A stretch of 64,000 nt of DNA, from positions 186,001 through 250,000 of the forward strand of contig NZ_JAFEWE010000008.1 of NCBI RefSeq assembly GCF_017355785.1, given 5' to 3'. Positions 18,084-26,892 of the stretch are shown one piece after another. Positions within the stretch are counted from its first letter, which is position 1; every line of letters starts with the position of its first letter. The notes beneath the pieces were generated by a model that saw nothing but the letters and a program-made list of their open reading frames with translations, did not search any database and was not told where the DNA came from. Position numbers and translations under genes: made by a program. Source of the stretch: Desertivirga arenae. GTDB lineage: Bacteria; Bacteroidota; Bacteroidia; Sphingobacteriales; Sphingobacteriaceae.

Positions 18084-18662
18084 ATGTCTTGCCACCTTAG
18101 GATAACCTTTATTACAATCACTCTCGTTATTGGCATAATGCAAACTAAAGCTCAGAACCTTCAGGAGAAAATGTTTGAGTTTGCATCAGTTGAAGACAGC
18201 CTTGAAGCAAAAGCGGAACTTTTCCTGTTAGAAGATGGGAAATTCTGTAGTATTAGGTACACCAGAAAATCCAATAAAGTAACAGGGGGACTTTATCACA
18301 TCAATAATGATTCTCTTTATTTAACTTTTATCCCACGGGTCGTTACTTTAGGGGTACATGGCAAGATGAACTTTTACCTTCATCAAAAGAAGCTTAAGTT
18401 ACCTCCACTAAGTTTCAAGTTAGTTAATGAAAACCTGGAATCATTATATGGATTTTTACATGAAGAGGCTTTGCCTGTAGGCAAACGAATCTCTGATCGC
18501 GAGGAAGAACAGCTCCGTTTGAAGTCTTTGCGGGAGGGTTCTGACTGGCAGGTATTGCAGGGAAAAAAGAAAGGTGATTTAAAAAAGGAATACAAAGAAG
18601 AGAAAAGAAAGAACCAGAGAGACTCAAATAGGCAATCTAAAAGCAATGACCAACTCTATTAA
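18084..18662 (+). CDS. Secreted basic protein of unknown function
   Basis: The 192-residue protein has a signal peptide (about residues 1-24, ending TKAQ). A beta-rich middle with 'GGLYHINNDSLYLTFIPRVV' is followed by a very charged Lys/Arg/Glu tail (about 145-192). It overlaps the next gene by 17 bases, so the pair is probably translated together. It is divergent from the lipoprotein gene. No known family was recognised. Confidence 0.6.
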   Translation: MSCHLRITFITITLVIGIMQTKAQNLQEKMFEFASVEDSLEAKAELFLLEDGKFCSIRYTRKSNKVTGGLYHINNDSLYLTFIPRVVTLGVHGKMNFYLHQKKLKLPPLSFKLVNENLESLYGFLHEEALPVGKRISDREEEQLRLKSLREGSDWQVLQGKKKGDLKKEYKEEKRKNQRDSNRQSKSNDQLY

Positions 18663-19281
18663 TTTTAATACCCAAACCCTAACAATTACCGCCGGTAACT
18701 TCATGGTAACTCTAGATTATCAGGCAAGGGGACATAGTGGTATTGATCCAGTTACGAGGCTTCTCGTTTTGGATAAAGATAATGTTGGTCAGGGCTCCAT
18801 AATGATAGCAATAAGCGATAAGGATGGTGGAGAAAAACGGTTTCTTATTTCAGGTATTACCGGGGGATTATATCTTCATACCACAGAAGAGTATTGTAAA
18901 GCCTGTTCTGTAAAGCTGATTGACGATACATTGATAATGAGTCTTGGAATTAAGTTCCTTGCCTTTGATCTCACAACGGGAGATGTTAAATGGATTCTTC
19001 AGCCCGATCCTGCATCACTGTTTGAATTCTATGAGTTAGAAGACGATTTTTTGCTTCGTGGAGAAATGGAAATCCATCGTATCGATATTAATGGCAGTTT
19101 ACTATGGAGCTTCAGCGGCAAGGATATTTGGGTTAATATAGACGGGGAGAAAGAAGTACGTATAGGAGACAATTGTATTTTCCTGACGGATTTTCAAGGG
19201 AACAAATACACGATTGATTTTAATGGCGAAACTATCCCTCCAAACCAGACATTGGCAGACAACGACGAAAAAAGTTCCTGA
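18646..19281 (+). CDS. Hypothetical cytoplasmic protein, possibly beta-propeller-like
   Basis: The 211-residue protein has no signal peptide. It is beta-rich and contains 'FLAFDLTTGDVKWILQPD' and 'IHRIDINGSLLWSFSGKDI', which resemble PQQ or WD-like propeller blades, although there are too few for a full propeller. Its start lies inside the end of the preceding secreted-protein gene, so the two share a transcript. The function is not known. Confidence 0.6.
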   Translation: MTNSINFNTQTLTITAGNFMVTLDYQARGHSGIDPVTRLLVLDKDNVGQGSIMIAISDKDGGEKRFLISGITGGLYLHTTEEYCKACSVKLIDDTLIMSLGIKFLAFDLTTGDVKWILQPDPASLFEFYELEDDFLLRGEMEIHRIDINGSLLWSFSGKDIWVNIDGEKEVRIGDNCIFLTDFQGNKYTIDFNGETIPPNQTLADNDEKSS

Positions 19282-19328
19282 GGCAAAAGATGCGGATTCC
19301 TGCAGCGTTCACTACGACCAGTTGCAAC

Positions 19329-19988
19329 TTACAGTCCCACTTTTCCGTTTGCCCAGAAAGCCTGAGTTATTATTTGCTTGGGCTTTACACCGAAACATTT
19401 TAATTCCTTAACGATGACTTGAATTGACTGTGCATTTCCTGTAACGTAAAAAGCTGCATCTCTCCATAACGCTGGGGATTCTAATTCCCAGGATTTCAAT
19501 CGTTTCGTTAGGAATTCTGCTGGTTGGGTTCCTTTTTTAACTACTTGTAATTGCAATCCCAACTGCTCAGGAATTGAATCTAAATCACTTAGCTCTATGA
19601 TTCCATCATAAGTTTGATTGTTTGATTCAATTACTGATGCAAGACTACAGTAAAGGCTTATTGTAGTTTCATCGCCGAAGAGGAAATGACGGCTTGCTTC
19701 GGGATGATACATTTGCTTTCCTCTTGGCTCAATAAGCCGTACAATGTCTCCCGTCTTGAGTTCTTCAGCAAAACGGCTACCCGGGCCTTTTCCGTGAAGA
19801 TGAAATATAACCTCACACATACCCTTTTCACTATCGAAGAAATTAGGCGAATAGTTTCTAAAATCCCTTTCTGTAACGCGAAAGGCTATAGCGAAACCAA
19901 CTTTGAAGATGATACCAGAGAAATCTCCAGTAAAAGTTACCTGCTTCAGCTTCGGGTGTAAGTACTCAACTCTTGAAACTGTTGCCAT
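19329..19988 (-). CDS. Siderophore-interacting protein (FAD-binding), cut from its own start by IS21
   Basis: The 219-residue frame matches the siderophore-interacting/ViuB family, cytoplasmic flavoproteins that reduce ferric siderophores with NAD(P)H. It shows the FAD-binding barrel start 'VEYLHPKLKQVTFTG', 'RNYSPNFFD' (RxYT-like flavin motif) and 'GPGSRFAEEL', and a C-terminal NAD(P)-binding half. In the same frame upstream of Met 19988 the sequence reads LPKWLGDVVETAFSSKIH, then runs into the IS21 element. The missing start is on the far side of the element at 22721-22723. The original protein would have been 240 residues. A shorter product from Met22 would keep the whole flavin domain, but the native promoter is gone. 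Confidence 0.88.
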   Translation of the reverse strand: MATVSRVEYLHPKLKQVTFTGDFSGIIFKVGFAIAFRVTERDFRNYSPNFFDSEKGMCEVIFHLHGKGPGSRFAEELKTGDIVRLIEPRGKQMYHPEASRHFLFGDETTISLYCSLASVIESNNQTYDGIIELSDLDSIPEQLGLQLQVVKKGTQPAEFLTKRLKSWELESPALWRDAAFYVTGNAQSIQVIVKELKCFGVKPKQIITQAFWANGKVGL

Positions 19989-20041
19989 ATGAATTTTGCT
20001 GCTAAAAGCTGTCTCAACAACATCTCCCAGCCATTTTGGTA

Positions 20042-20046
20042 AAGTA
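20042..20046. repeat. 5-base target-site duplication, left copy
   Basis: AAGTA lies directly outside the TG end of the IS21 element and is repeated at 22714-22718 directly outside its CA end. The length is within the 4-8 bases usual for IS21. Confidence 0.8.
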
Positions 20047-20091
20047 TGGAGATTCCGGAGATGCTGACCCCGTACCGGGCATACTGACCCC
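20047..20091. repeat. IS21 left-end transposase-binding repeats
   Basis: Two inverted-orientation copies of the element's terminal repeat lie at 20048-20071 and 20075-20091, each ending ACTGACCCC or GCTGACCCC. They match the five copies at the other end on the opposite strand. Confidence 0.75.
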
Positions 20092-20133
20092 TCTAATTAG
20101 GTTTTAGCTTTCAATTCTGAAGGCCTGACAATT

Positions 20134-20850
20134 TTACCTCTTTTTTCTTAGACTTTCACCTTTAAGCTCAATTCTATAAGCGGTGTGTACAAGCCTGTCC
20201 AGAATTGCGTCAGCAATCGTTTCTTCTCCAATCACATCGTACCAACTTGCTACAGGTAGTTGACTAGCAATAATGGTTGAGCGGCGAGAGTGCCGATCTT
20301 CAATGATCTCCATCAGGTCCATGCGCTGTTGTTGTTCCAGATGAGTGAGTCCAAAGTCATCCAGGATAAGCAATTCTATTTTGGATAACTTCTCCATCAG
20401 CTTGTAGATGGAACCGTCAATCCGACTCATTTTAGTTCTCAGTAAGAGCTTTTGAAGGTTGTAGTAGGCCACTCTATATCCCTGGGCACACGCCTGGTGT
20501 CCTAAGGCTGAAGCTAGAAAGCTTTTGCCTGCTCCCGAGGCTCCGCTGATCAAGACAGCCTCTCCCTTTGACAGATAATTACCCAAAGAAAGCTCAGCAA
20601 TCAGGGAGCGATCAATGCCACGTGAAGGATCTGTATTAAGTTCTTCAATAGAGGCTTTATAACGAAAGCTAGCATTCTTTAGCAGCCGATCAAAGCGTTT
20701 CCCGCTTCGTTGGTCCTGCTCTGCTCCAAGCAACAGCTCGAGTCCTTCTGATAGGTTTAGCTCATGATGTTTACGGGTTTCCTGAAGGATTTGCCAGCTA
20801 CGCGCCATTCCGTGCAGGCGCAGCTCTTTTAGTTGTGTTTCTATTTGCAT
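20134..20850 (-). CDS. istB: IstB-like ATP-binding transposition helper
   Basis: The 238-residue AAA+ protein has Walker A 'GASGAGKSFLASALG', Walker B 'LLILDDFGL', and 'IIASQLPVASWYD' typical of IstB. In IS21 elements it works with IstA in target choice and strand transfer. It starts 2 bases after the istA stop, so the two are translated as a pair. The length is normal and no frame damage is seen. Confidence 0.95.
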   Translation of the reverse strand: MQIETQLKELRLHGMARSWQILQETRKHHELNLSEGLELLLGAEQDQRSGKRFDRLLKNASFRYKASIEELNTDPSRGIDRSLIAELSLGNYLSKGEAVLISGASGAGKSFLASALGHQACAQGYRVAYYNLQKLLLRTKMSRIDGSIYKLMEKLSKIELLILDDFGLTHLEQQQRMDLMEIIEDRHSRRSTIIASQLPVASWYDVIGEETIADAILDRLVHTAYRIELKGESLRKKR

Positions 20851-20852
20851 GA

Positions 20853-22388
20853 TTAAAAGTTTATTGTGTATTGCATATAATAGTTCTTGCCCCTTATATT
20901 ATTGTGCACGGGTAGAGGCTTTTCTATCTGATCTTCTTCCAGATAGAAAGCCAGATTATTTTCGAGTATCTTCTGAATGGATTTATAGGAACAGATCCGG
21001 TGCTCAATAGCGATGCGACATACTTTGGAGAACTTCTCGCTGTCGGTATTGCGCCACAAGCGCAATAAGCCATCACAGGTACGGTAAAGCTGCTCGGGAT
21101 ATCGGTCCTGCTGAAAGATTAGCTCAAAAAGCTGATGCAGCTCATCAGACTTGTGCTTTGCCCGCTCCAGATAATGCTCCGGGCTCCTGTTTAGCCAGGC
21201 TAGGTTCTGCGAACTGAGATGTTCTTTAGTCGAGGTATAACCTCCGCTATAGCTTCTCAAATGGACTGCAACCTGCTTTCCCTGAGCGTAGATATACACC
21301 ATAGTCCGGGTATAAATCACCTTAACTCTGCTTCCGATTAAAGCATATGGTACGCTGTAGAAGTGCCTTTGAAGACTTATATGGCCATTAGCTGCAACTT
21401 TTGCCTCTGCATAATACTTAAGTTGGAAAGGTTCCTGTGGTAAGAGGGATAGCTGGTGCTTCTCAGCAGCCAGGAAGCGCTCCTCCCGGCAATAGTCTTT
21501 GCCCTGCATGCGCGTTTGATTATGCTCGCGTATCTTTTGCGAAATAGCCTCATTCAAAGAGGCAAGATCAAGGAAAGTGCGATTACGTAGTTTGGCGTAA
21601 ACACGGGTATAGAGCATCTTTACCTGATTTTCAACCAGACTTTTATCTTTGGGTTTCCTTACCCTTGCAGGGAGAACAGTCATCCCATAGTGATTGGCAA
21701 AGTCTTCCATAGTTCGGTTTACTTCAGGCTCGTAGCGGTCTGCTTTAACAATAGCAGCTTTCAGGTTATCTGGAACTACAGCTTTGGGAACTCCTCCTAT
21801 AGCTTCAAGGCAACGAGCTAAAGCATATAGAAAGTCGCTGGTAGATTGTGAGGGTACGACTATTGCAAAAGCATAGTCTGAGAATGGAAGACAAGCCACA
21901 AAGAGCTGGCATTGGATAACTTCCCCGGTTTCCATATCCGTATAGCTGATTTGTTTTCCTGCAAAGTCTACAAAAAGCTTGTCTGCAGGTTCATGGGTGA
22001 GTACAGAAGAGGGCTTGCGAGCAACCAGCTGCTGGTGCAGGTGAAAGCAGAATTGCGAATAGGCATAGCCTTGCGGAAAGCTCGCAATATATTCTTCCCA
22101 AAGCAATTTTTTAGTTACTCCTGTCTTCTTTAGCTCCTTAGAGAAGTACTCCAGATTACCTTTGAAATGAACATAACGTGGATCTTTATAAGCCGGATTA
22201 CCTGAATGAAATCGGCTTTCTAATACCGGATCTTCCAGGATAAGCAATTCTTCTGCGTTAAGGGAAGCAGAAGCGAGTTTAGCAAGATAAGACTTAACCG
22301 TGTTCTTGCTGATAGATAATGTGCGGGCTATAGCTTTAATAGAGCTGCCCTGAAGATGTAAGCGTAACAGTTGTTTTATCTGACTCAT
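20853..22388 (-). CDS. istA: IS21-family transposase IstA
   Basis: The 511-residue protein starts with a helix-turn-helix region ('GSSIKAIARTLSISKNTVKSY'-type). It carries an integrase-like catalytic core with the DDE residues in 'FVDFAGK', 'VVPDNLKAAI' and 'KDKSLVENQVK'. It cuts and joins the ends of its own element. The frame is intact and at the usual length, so the element may still be active. Confidence 0.95.
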   Translation of the reverse strand: MSQIKQLLRLHLQGSSIKAIARTLSISKNTVKSYLAKLASASLNAEELLILEDPVLESRFHSGNPAYKDPRYVHFKGNLEYFSKELKKTGVTKKLLWEEYIASFPQGYAYSQFCFHLHQQLVARKPSSVLTHEPADKLFVDFAGKQISYTDMETGEVIQCQLFVACLPFSDYAFAIVVPSQSTSDFLYALARCLEAIGGVPKAVVPDNLKAAIVKADRYEPEVNRTMEDFANHYGMTVLPARVRKPKDKSLVENQVKMLYTRVYAKLRNRTFLDLASLNEAISQKIREHNQTRMQGKDYCREERFLAAEKHQLSLLPQEPFQLKYYAEAKVAANGHISLQRHFYSVPYALIGSRVKVIYTRTMVYIYAQGKQVAVHLRSYSGGYTSTKEHLSSQNLAWLNRSPEHYLERAKHKSDELHQLFELIFQQDRYPEQLYRTCDGLLRLWRNTDSEKFSKVCRIAIEHRICSYKSIQKILENNLAFYLEEDQIEKPLPVHNNIRGKNYYMQYTINF

Positions 22389-22468
22389 TGGTCGTGGTTT
22401 TCCGGCAATCAGTGTTCGTTCTTAGTAACAAATAGGTCACTAAGTTCAGCCAAAACCAAATGTTCAGA

Positions 22469-22713
22469 GGGGTCAGCATGCTCCGGTACGTTTTTTCGGT
22501 AGCACTTCTTATGGCCCAATGACCACCGTTTTGAGGGGTCAACATGCTCCAGTAGAAACCGAGCCGGGGTCAATATGCTCCATTACAACGAGCATTTATC
22601 TCTGAAGAGGGGTCAGTATCCGCCGGAATGGCATGCGTTTAAGCGCTGCAAATGCATTTTGCTACTTCTAAAATGCCCGGCAAAAGTGGGGTCAGTATGG
22701 TCCGGAATATCCA
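22469..22713. repeat. IS21 right-end transposase-binding repeats (five copies)
   Basis: Five same-orientation copies of GGGGTCAnnATGnTCCnG-like sequence start at 22469, 22535, 22566, 22609 and 22688. The last runs into the terminal repeat. Unequal spacing (66, 31, 43, 79 bases) upstream of istA is typical of the multiple transposase-binding sites of IS21 ends. Confidence 0.8.
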
Positions 22714-22723
22714 AAGTAGGCAT
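22714..22723 (-). other. 5' stub of the siderophore-interacting-protein gene
   Basis: On the minus strand this reads ATG CCT ACT T, the start codon and first codons of the gene whose remainder ends at 20046. Joining the two through one AAGTA copy gives an N-terminus MPTLPKWLGDVVETAFSSKI, as expected for this family. The old promoter must lie beyond 22723. Confidence 0.85.
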
Positions 22724-23158
22724 GATTGTATTTTAACTCCTCAACGGACACAAACTTTGATTACTCCAAAACTAATTTGAATCCTTACCCAATGGGATTG
22801 CAAAAGTCAATCACTGATATGTTCGCCTTGAAAATGCCTACCCGGAATTAAGCAATTGCTAAGAGTATTTTGAAAAAGGAGGGAGTTGCTAAAAATTAAG
22901 TTATTTCCGTTTTGGAAACAACTGCCGGGGGCTGGCTAGGGAGGTTATGATATTAGTTATTTGAAAAATATTACCTGGTTTTCAGCCTCAGCGCATTATT
23001 TAGTGGGGGGGATCAATGAGCACGGTTTCCAGATTTTGCACCCAGCTTCGCTCTTATTTTCCCAAGACTAAAAGCATTATGCGCTATTGTTGGTTGTCAA
23101 GATTACAAGTTTCAGTAACACGTAGGTCCTCCGTGAAATTGCTTCCCGCTCCCTATCT
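22724..23158. other. Noncoding stretch, former promoter of the disrupted gene
   Basis: No credible coding frame is seen. The part next to 22723 should contain the stranded promoter of the siderophore-interacting-protein gene. The rest shows no clear hairpin or repeat. Confidence 0.5.
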
Positions 23159-23947
23159 CTAAAATCCAAGTTTCAGACTTTGTCCCTCTACAAATTTGCC
23201 TTCTGATAAACTGATCTCTATTTTTTCTTCAGCGCTTGGTCCTAATGTTTCGCCATCCTTAAGGGTTACATCAGCAGTAAGAACATAGTGACAAATATTA
23301 AGTAAGAATTCATAGAGGTATTCAATATCCCTAGGGGAATCAATAATCTCCATTTCCATTTTGCCAAACTCTTTCAGCCCATAGGTATAAAGGCTCGTTT
23401 TATCACCTGATTTCCTTACGCCCAGGTAGATCCAGAGAGAAACAGGGAAAGTATCGTCCTTAAGTGATTCTGCTGCTGCCTGGTAATCGGCATTCGAAAT
23501 AAGTAAAGAATGGGCACCTTTGTACACACCTACAGCATTACTTGTAGTAAGTATAGAGGCAATGACTTTTGTTAATGTTACTGCTCGTTGCTGTCCGGAA
23601 CTGGCACTACCAAAAGCTGAGACGATAACATGGCTATTATGGTCCTTAAGGTCTGTTGCTGCTGTTTCCCAGTTATAGGCATATTGCGCTGTTCCTTCAA
23701 TATCATCCCAGGGAATCTGAGAAGGAATAGTGGCAAGCATAATTTTTTGTCCGTCCACTTCTAAAATGCCGGCTTCTTCGTCCCCATTTATATCATCCAC
23801 TTTGCATTGCCAATGAACCCTTAGCTGCTCTATCAACTTATCCAGTTGATAGGTCTCACTAGAATTATACATTAACATTGCCAGAAAGCTATTATGCTCG
23901 TCGTTGTTATTCAGCTTTTTTTTCTTAAAAATATTGAAGAGACCCAT
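23159..23947 (-). CDS. DUF4261 family protein
   Basis: The 262-residue protein begins with a short basic segment ('GLFNIFKKKKLNNN') and then matches the DUF4261 style: 'FLAMLMYNSSETYQLDKLI', a middle with 'HVIVSAFGSASSGQQRAVTL', and 'PVSLWIYLGVR' near the C-terminal third. No catalytic motif is evident and no membrane segment is seen. In Bacteroidota such genes often sit among immunity-type genes, as here. The biochemical role is unknown. Confidence 0.75.
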   Translation of the reverse strand: MGLFNIFKKKKLNNNDEHNSFLAMLMYNSSETYQLDKLIEQLRVHWQCKVDDINGDEEAGILEVDGQKIMLATIPSQIPWDDIEGTAQYAYNWETAATDLKDHNSHVIVSAFGSASSGQQRAVTLTKVIASILTTSNAVGVYKGAHSLLISNADYQAAAESLKDDTFPVSLWIYLGVRKSGDKTSLYTYGLKEFGKMEMEIIDSPRDIEYLYEFLLNICHYVLTADVTLKDGETLGPSAEEKIEISLSEGKFVEGQSLKLGF

Positions 23948-24065
23948 GTGATAATAGTCTAAGTTTCGTCCTGTTTAATAGGGAAAACTACAAAACAGAG
24001 TTTATTAATTCAAAATATCTATGTTTGAAAAGGGTGAGTTTGGTAAAATAAAACGCTTACCATGT

Positions 24066-24677
24066 CTATTCGCAATCCCAAATGGTAACTATCTTCTCAG
24101 AATTTAAGCTTTTAAAAACATAGAAAAGAGTCGACATTTCATTGCTGTCATTATAATCTTTCACCTCTTCATCGGGTAAAACATCTTGCCACAGGTAATC
24201 AATGTCAGAATCATCCTTCAGGTTATAGTAAAAAGAGTTCCGGAAGAGCTCTTCTCCTGAAGTTGTCGTTGCCAGGGAATTATACAAGGGACGGGAACCA
24301 AACCCGATAAATCTACAATAGTCTCCGTCGGCGCATGGCCAGTCCCATTCTTGCCAGGTAACCAAATAGGGTGTTGTCTTTTCTAATTCGTTAGTTTTTT
24401 CTTCCGCAATTTTTTCAATTTCTGAATCAGTAAGGGAAGGATGCAATTCTTTTAACTGACGTATCAGTTCGGTCATATCTCCACTACATGAAAAAATATG
24501 TTTGTCCAGAAGCTTCCCACTTCCAAGGCACTCCGGGCAGATGGAGCTTATGTCTTCAGTTCCACTAAAAAAATTCGCGTCGAAGCAATACTTCTCTTGC
24601 AAACAGCAGTCGCAGGTTGTCGCTTCTGTTTTAAGTCCTGAAAAAACCTCTGGGCGGTCGAAATATTTGAACATCAT
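24066..24677 (-). CDS. CbrC family (UPF0167) protein
   Basis: The 203-residue protein matches the CbrC family: 'YFDRPEVFSGLKTEATTCDCC' at the N-terminus, paired cysteines (CDCC, CFDA, CPEC) that may bind zinc, and the family text 'VTWQEWDWPCADGDYCRFIGF'. The E. coli family member is linked to colicin tolerance. The biochemical action is not established. It is a single gene 118 bases from the DUF4261 gene on the same strand. Confidence 0.82.
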   Translation of the reverse strand: MMFKYFDRPEVFSGLKTEATTCDCCLQEKYCFDANFFSGTEDISSICPECLGSGKLLDKHIFSCSGDMTELIRQLKELHPSLTDSEIEKIAEEKTNELEKTTPYLVTWQEWDWPCADGDYCRFIGFGSRPLYNSLATTTSGEELFRNSFYYNLKDDSDIDYLWQDVLPDEEVKDYNDSNEMSTLFYVFKSLNSEKIVTIWDCE

Positions 24678-24830
24678 ATGTCTATCGGTCTAGCTAGTGC
24701 TCATAAAGTTGTAAAAATAACTCAAGTCCTTAATAATTGCTATCACTTCGGCGAAAAGAGTTGGAAAAAGGGAGGACCGAATTTATTACCTTAGTCCGAG
24801 CCAATATCAATAGCAACTGAGGCCTTTACA

Positions 24831-25289
24831 ATGAAGACAATTAAATGCCCCGAATTCTCCTCTTTAAGAAAAGCTTATATCGAAGTGAAAACCTTTATAG
24901 AGGCTAAAGTTGGAGCAGATGTGGAATCTATAAATACCCGGAACGAAGAAGATCTTGGATGGACCGGCGATGATAGCTATGAACTGATTGCCGACTTTGT
25001 AGCTAAATATCATCTCGACGTTTCCGGCTTTGACTTTTCAAAACACTTTTTGAACGAAGGCGAACTCTTTCAACCCCTGGAGAGTCTTGTGTTACTTTTT
25101 TTTGCTCCTATCCACCTGATTGTATGGCTGATCTCATTTGGGCAATATAGGCCACAAATACCGCATTCAGATTTCTTAGCAGCCAGAAAAACCGAAGATC
25201 TTACATTTGGTGATATGCTTGCATGGTATGTTAAAGGTGGAAGTTTTTCAACCAGGGATCAGGTGTATGTTCAATTGAAAAAAAATTAA
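24831..25289 (+). CDS. DUF1493 (acyl-carrier-like) family protein
   Basis: The 152-residue protein fits DUF1493: 'EDLGWTGDDSYELIADFVAK' followed by 'LDVSGFDFSKHF', the acidic segment resembling an acyl-carrier fold. It then has a hydrophobic segment ('LVLLFFAPIHLIVWLISFG'), and a C-terminal 'FLAARKTEDLTFGDMLAWYV'. The serine that would carry a phosphopantetheine arm is not evident, so carrier activity is doubtful. It lies among immunity-like genes and its role is unknown. Confidence 0.7.
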   Translation: MKTIKCPEFSSLRKAYIEVKTFIEAKVGADVESINTRNEEDLGWTGDDSYELIADFVAKYHLDVSGFDFSKHFLNEGELFQPLESLVLLFFAPIHLIVWLISFGQYRPQIPHSDFLAARKTEDLTFGDMLAWYVKGGSFSTRDQVYVQLKKN

Positions 25290-25473
25290 AAAGATTAGCT
25301 AACGTTATGACAATACGATATCAAATGATTTTGAAGCTACTACCTAAGTTGATTAACTATGGCTTGTTGGTAGCCTATCGTTATTGTTTGTCAGGAGTAA
25401 GTTGGTATTAACAAGTTATATCTAAGGATATTGCCCAAGTAGACACAAAAAAGGTAGGTATGTCTAAGAAACG

Positions 25474-25875
25474 ATGAAATTTAAACAAATATTTATCCCA
25501 ATAACTATAGTTGCTTTTCTATGTTCAGCTATACTGGTCGCATACTTGTCCAATTACGTATTTCCATGGCAGTATCAAGAATCAATAAAAGCAACCCTTG
25601 CAATGGGAGGTCTTTCGAGTTTACCAGATTACGCAGAAGACATTGAAATTGAAAAGAGAGGTAGTCCGTTTACAAGACAGTTTATCATAGAGTTTCGATC
25701 AACCCCCATTGAGATCGAAAAATGGATTAAGAATAGTAAGAGATTGAAAACTAATAAACCCAGGATTGTCGGTGAAACAAAGGTGTATGAGATTCTCCCG
25801 GGAGAAAATGGAGCGGCCGGGGGGAGAGTTGAAGTTACAGGGAATAAAGTTTTGATAAATATGAGCTGGAGCTGA
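25474..25875 (+). CDS. Membrane-anchored hypothetical protein
   Basis: The 133-residue protein has one N-terminal transmembrane segment (about residues 7-30) and a small mixed alpha/beta domain outside the cytoplasm, with 'FIIEFRSTPIEIEKWIKNSK' and a Gly-rich 'GENGAAGGRVEVTGNKV' near the end. The family was not recognised. Similar single-TM proteins occur in immunity gene arrays, but this is only context. Confidence 0.6.
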   Translation: MKFKQIFIPITIVAFLCSAILVAYLSNYVFPWQYQESIKATLAMGGLSSLPDYAEDIEIEKRGSPFTRQFIIEFRSTPIEIEKWIKNSKRLKTNKPRIVGETKVYEILPGENGAAGGRVEVTGNKVLINMSWS

Positions 25876-26198
25876 GAAAAAATCTGCAAATCGAGGATCT
25901 ATTCCAATCAGTTGACATCCAATTCCAAGTACAACTGAACACTATTCTCTTATGAAACCATCGCTGCCGAATTTGTTAAAGGAAGAATAGTAGCTTTATC
26001 GGCTTGAATGGATAGAAATATTGGAGGTATTGAAGGATGCTGAGGCTACGGCGCTTCGCTTCATGGCCCCAAAGTCACGAATGGGGTGATATGTATTGAG
26101 ATCAAGCAAGCCTCGACCAATCCTACCGTTATGCAACTTAAAAAACGATTATTTGAAGGGCATAAATAAATGGATAATGAACTTTTGATGGCGTTAAG
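25876..26198. other. Intergenic stretch with possible gene debris
   Basis: No full gene is seen. Short in-frame pieces such as 'EWIEILEVLKDAEATALRF' (about 26009-26065) and 'GVICIEIKQASTNPTV' (about 26084-26131) read like protein but lie in different frames with stops between. They may be the remains of a decayed gene. This is a weak call. Confidence 0.3.
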
Positions 26199-26660
26199 AT
26201 GAATATGGACCAAAAGAAACAAGAATACTTCGAAAGAGTTGATGACAATATTGCAAAAACGGGATACCATATAACGGCAGTTCTGGAAGAGGCGAACTTT
26301 ACGCCCTTTGCATATTCGACAGGCGTATTTGATAACTTCAAAGTTCCCGAGCTATTTATTTCTGGATTAGGACCTAACCTTTCAGGTGAACTGATAAAAA
26401 ACTATGTTGAAAAATATAAGTTCAATGATGTTCCCATAAATCAAAAATTAAGAGACCTTACAGATAGATTTCCAGTAGTCTTTATTGAGCTTAAAAACGA
26501 CCAGCTTTCCGACTACGTGCTTTCTTCAATTAGACACTACGATAAACGTAATTATAATTATCTTCAGTTAGTTTTTCCAGACTTGAAAGGCAAATTTCCT
26601 AATGAAAATGGGTATGACTATGATCAAAAGATTTTGGGAGACTTTAGGACAGAAAAATGA
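26199..26660 (+). CDS. DUF4262 family protein
   Basis: The 153-residue protein matches DUF4262: 'NIAKTGYHITAVLEEA', 'PFAYSTGVFDNFKVPELFISG', and 'YNYLQLVFPDLKGKFPNENGYD' near the C-terminus. The family is small, cytoplasmic and of unknown biochemistry, and it often appears in toxin-immunity neighbourhoods. It stands alone with over 200 bases on either side. The ATG at 26205 is an alternative start two codons later. Confidence 0.78.
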   Translation: MNMDQKKQEYFERVDDNIAKTGYHITAVLEEANFTPFAYSTGVFDNFKVPELFISGLGPNLSGELIKNYVEKYKFNDVPINQKLRDLTDRFPVVFIELKNDQLSDYVLSSIRHYDKRNYNYLQLVFPDLKGKFPNENGYDYDQKILGDFRTEK

Positions 26661-26892
26661 TTTATATTGCGGTTAGGTTTAACTGGTCGTTTTGTTTGTT
26701 TTAACTAGTATACAAGCTATTAGCATGTGCTTACCGATATACTTTATTTACTGTCCTTGCTTAGCTTTGGATGACAAGTATAAGCTGGGACTTACTACAT
26801 TCTAGTGATTGCAATTTCACCATGCACGAATTTCAATTAGCAACCCTTCCTCATGGAATAATGGCCAGCTTTAATCAATCTTAAAACAACTT

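Larger units (their letters stand above)
20047..22713 (-). mobile_element. IS21-family insertion sequence, complete
   Basis: This 2667-base element has both IS21 genes (istA, istB) intact on the minus strand. The outer ends read TGGAGATTCCGG (left) and, on the opposite strand, TGGATATTCCGG (right), so it has TG...CA termini. It is flanked by the direct repeat AAGTA. Each end carries subterminal copies of GGGGTCAGTATGnTCCGG-like sequence: two at the left end and five at the right end. Removing the element and one AAGTA copy restores an open frame of the siderophore-interacting-protein gene, which fixes the boundaries to the base. Confidence 0.93.

Noticed and set aside
17952-18143. 64-residue N-terminal extension of the lipoprotein gene
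   Set aside because: It overlaps the divergent gene at 18084 and would bury a clear lipoprotein signal inside the protein.
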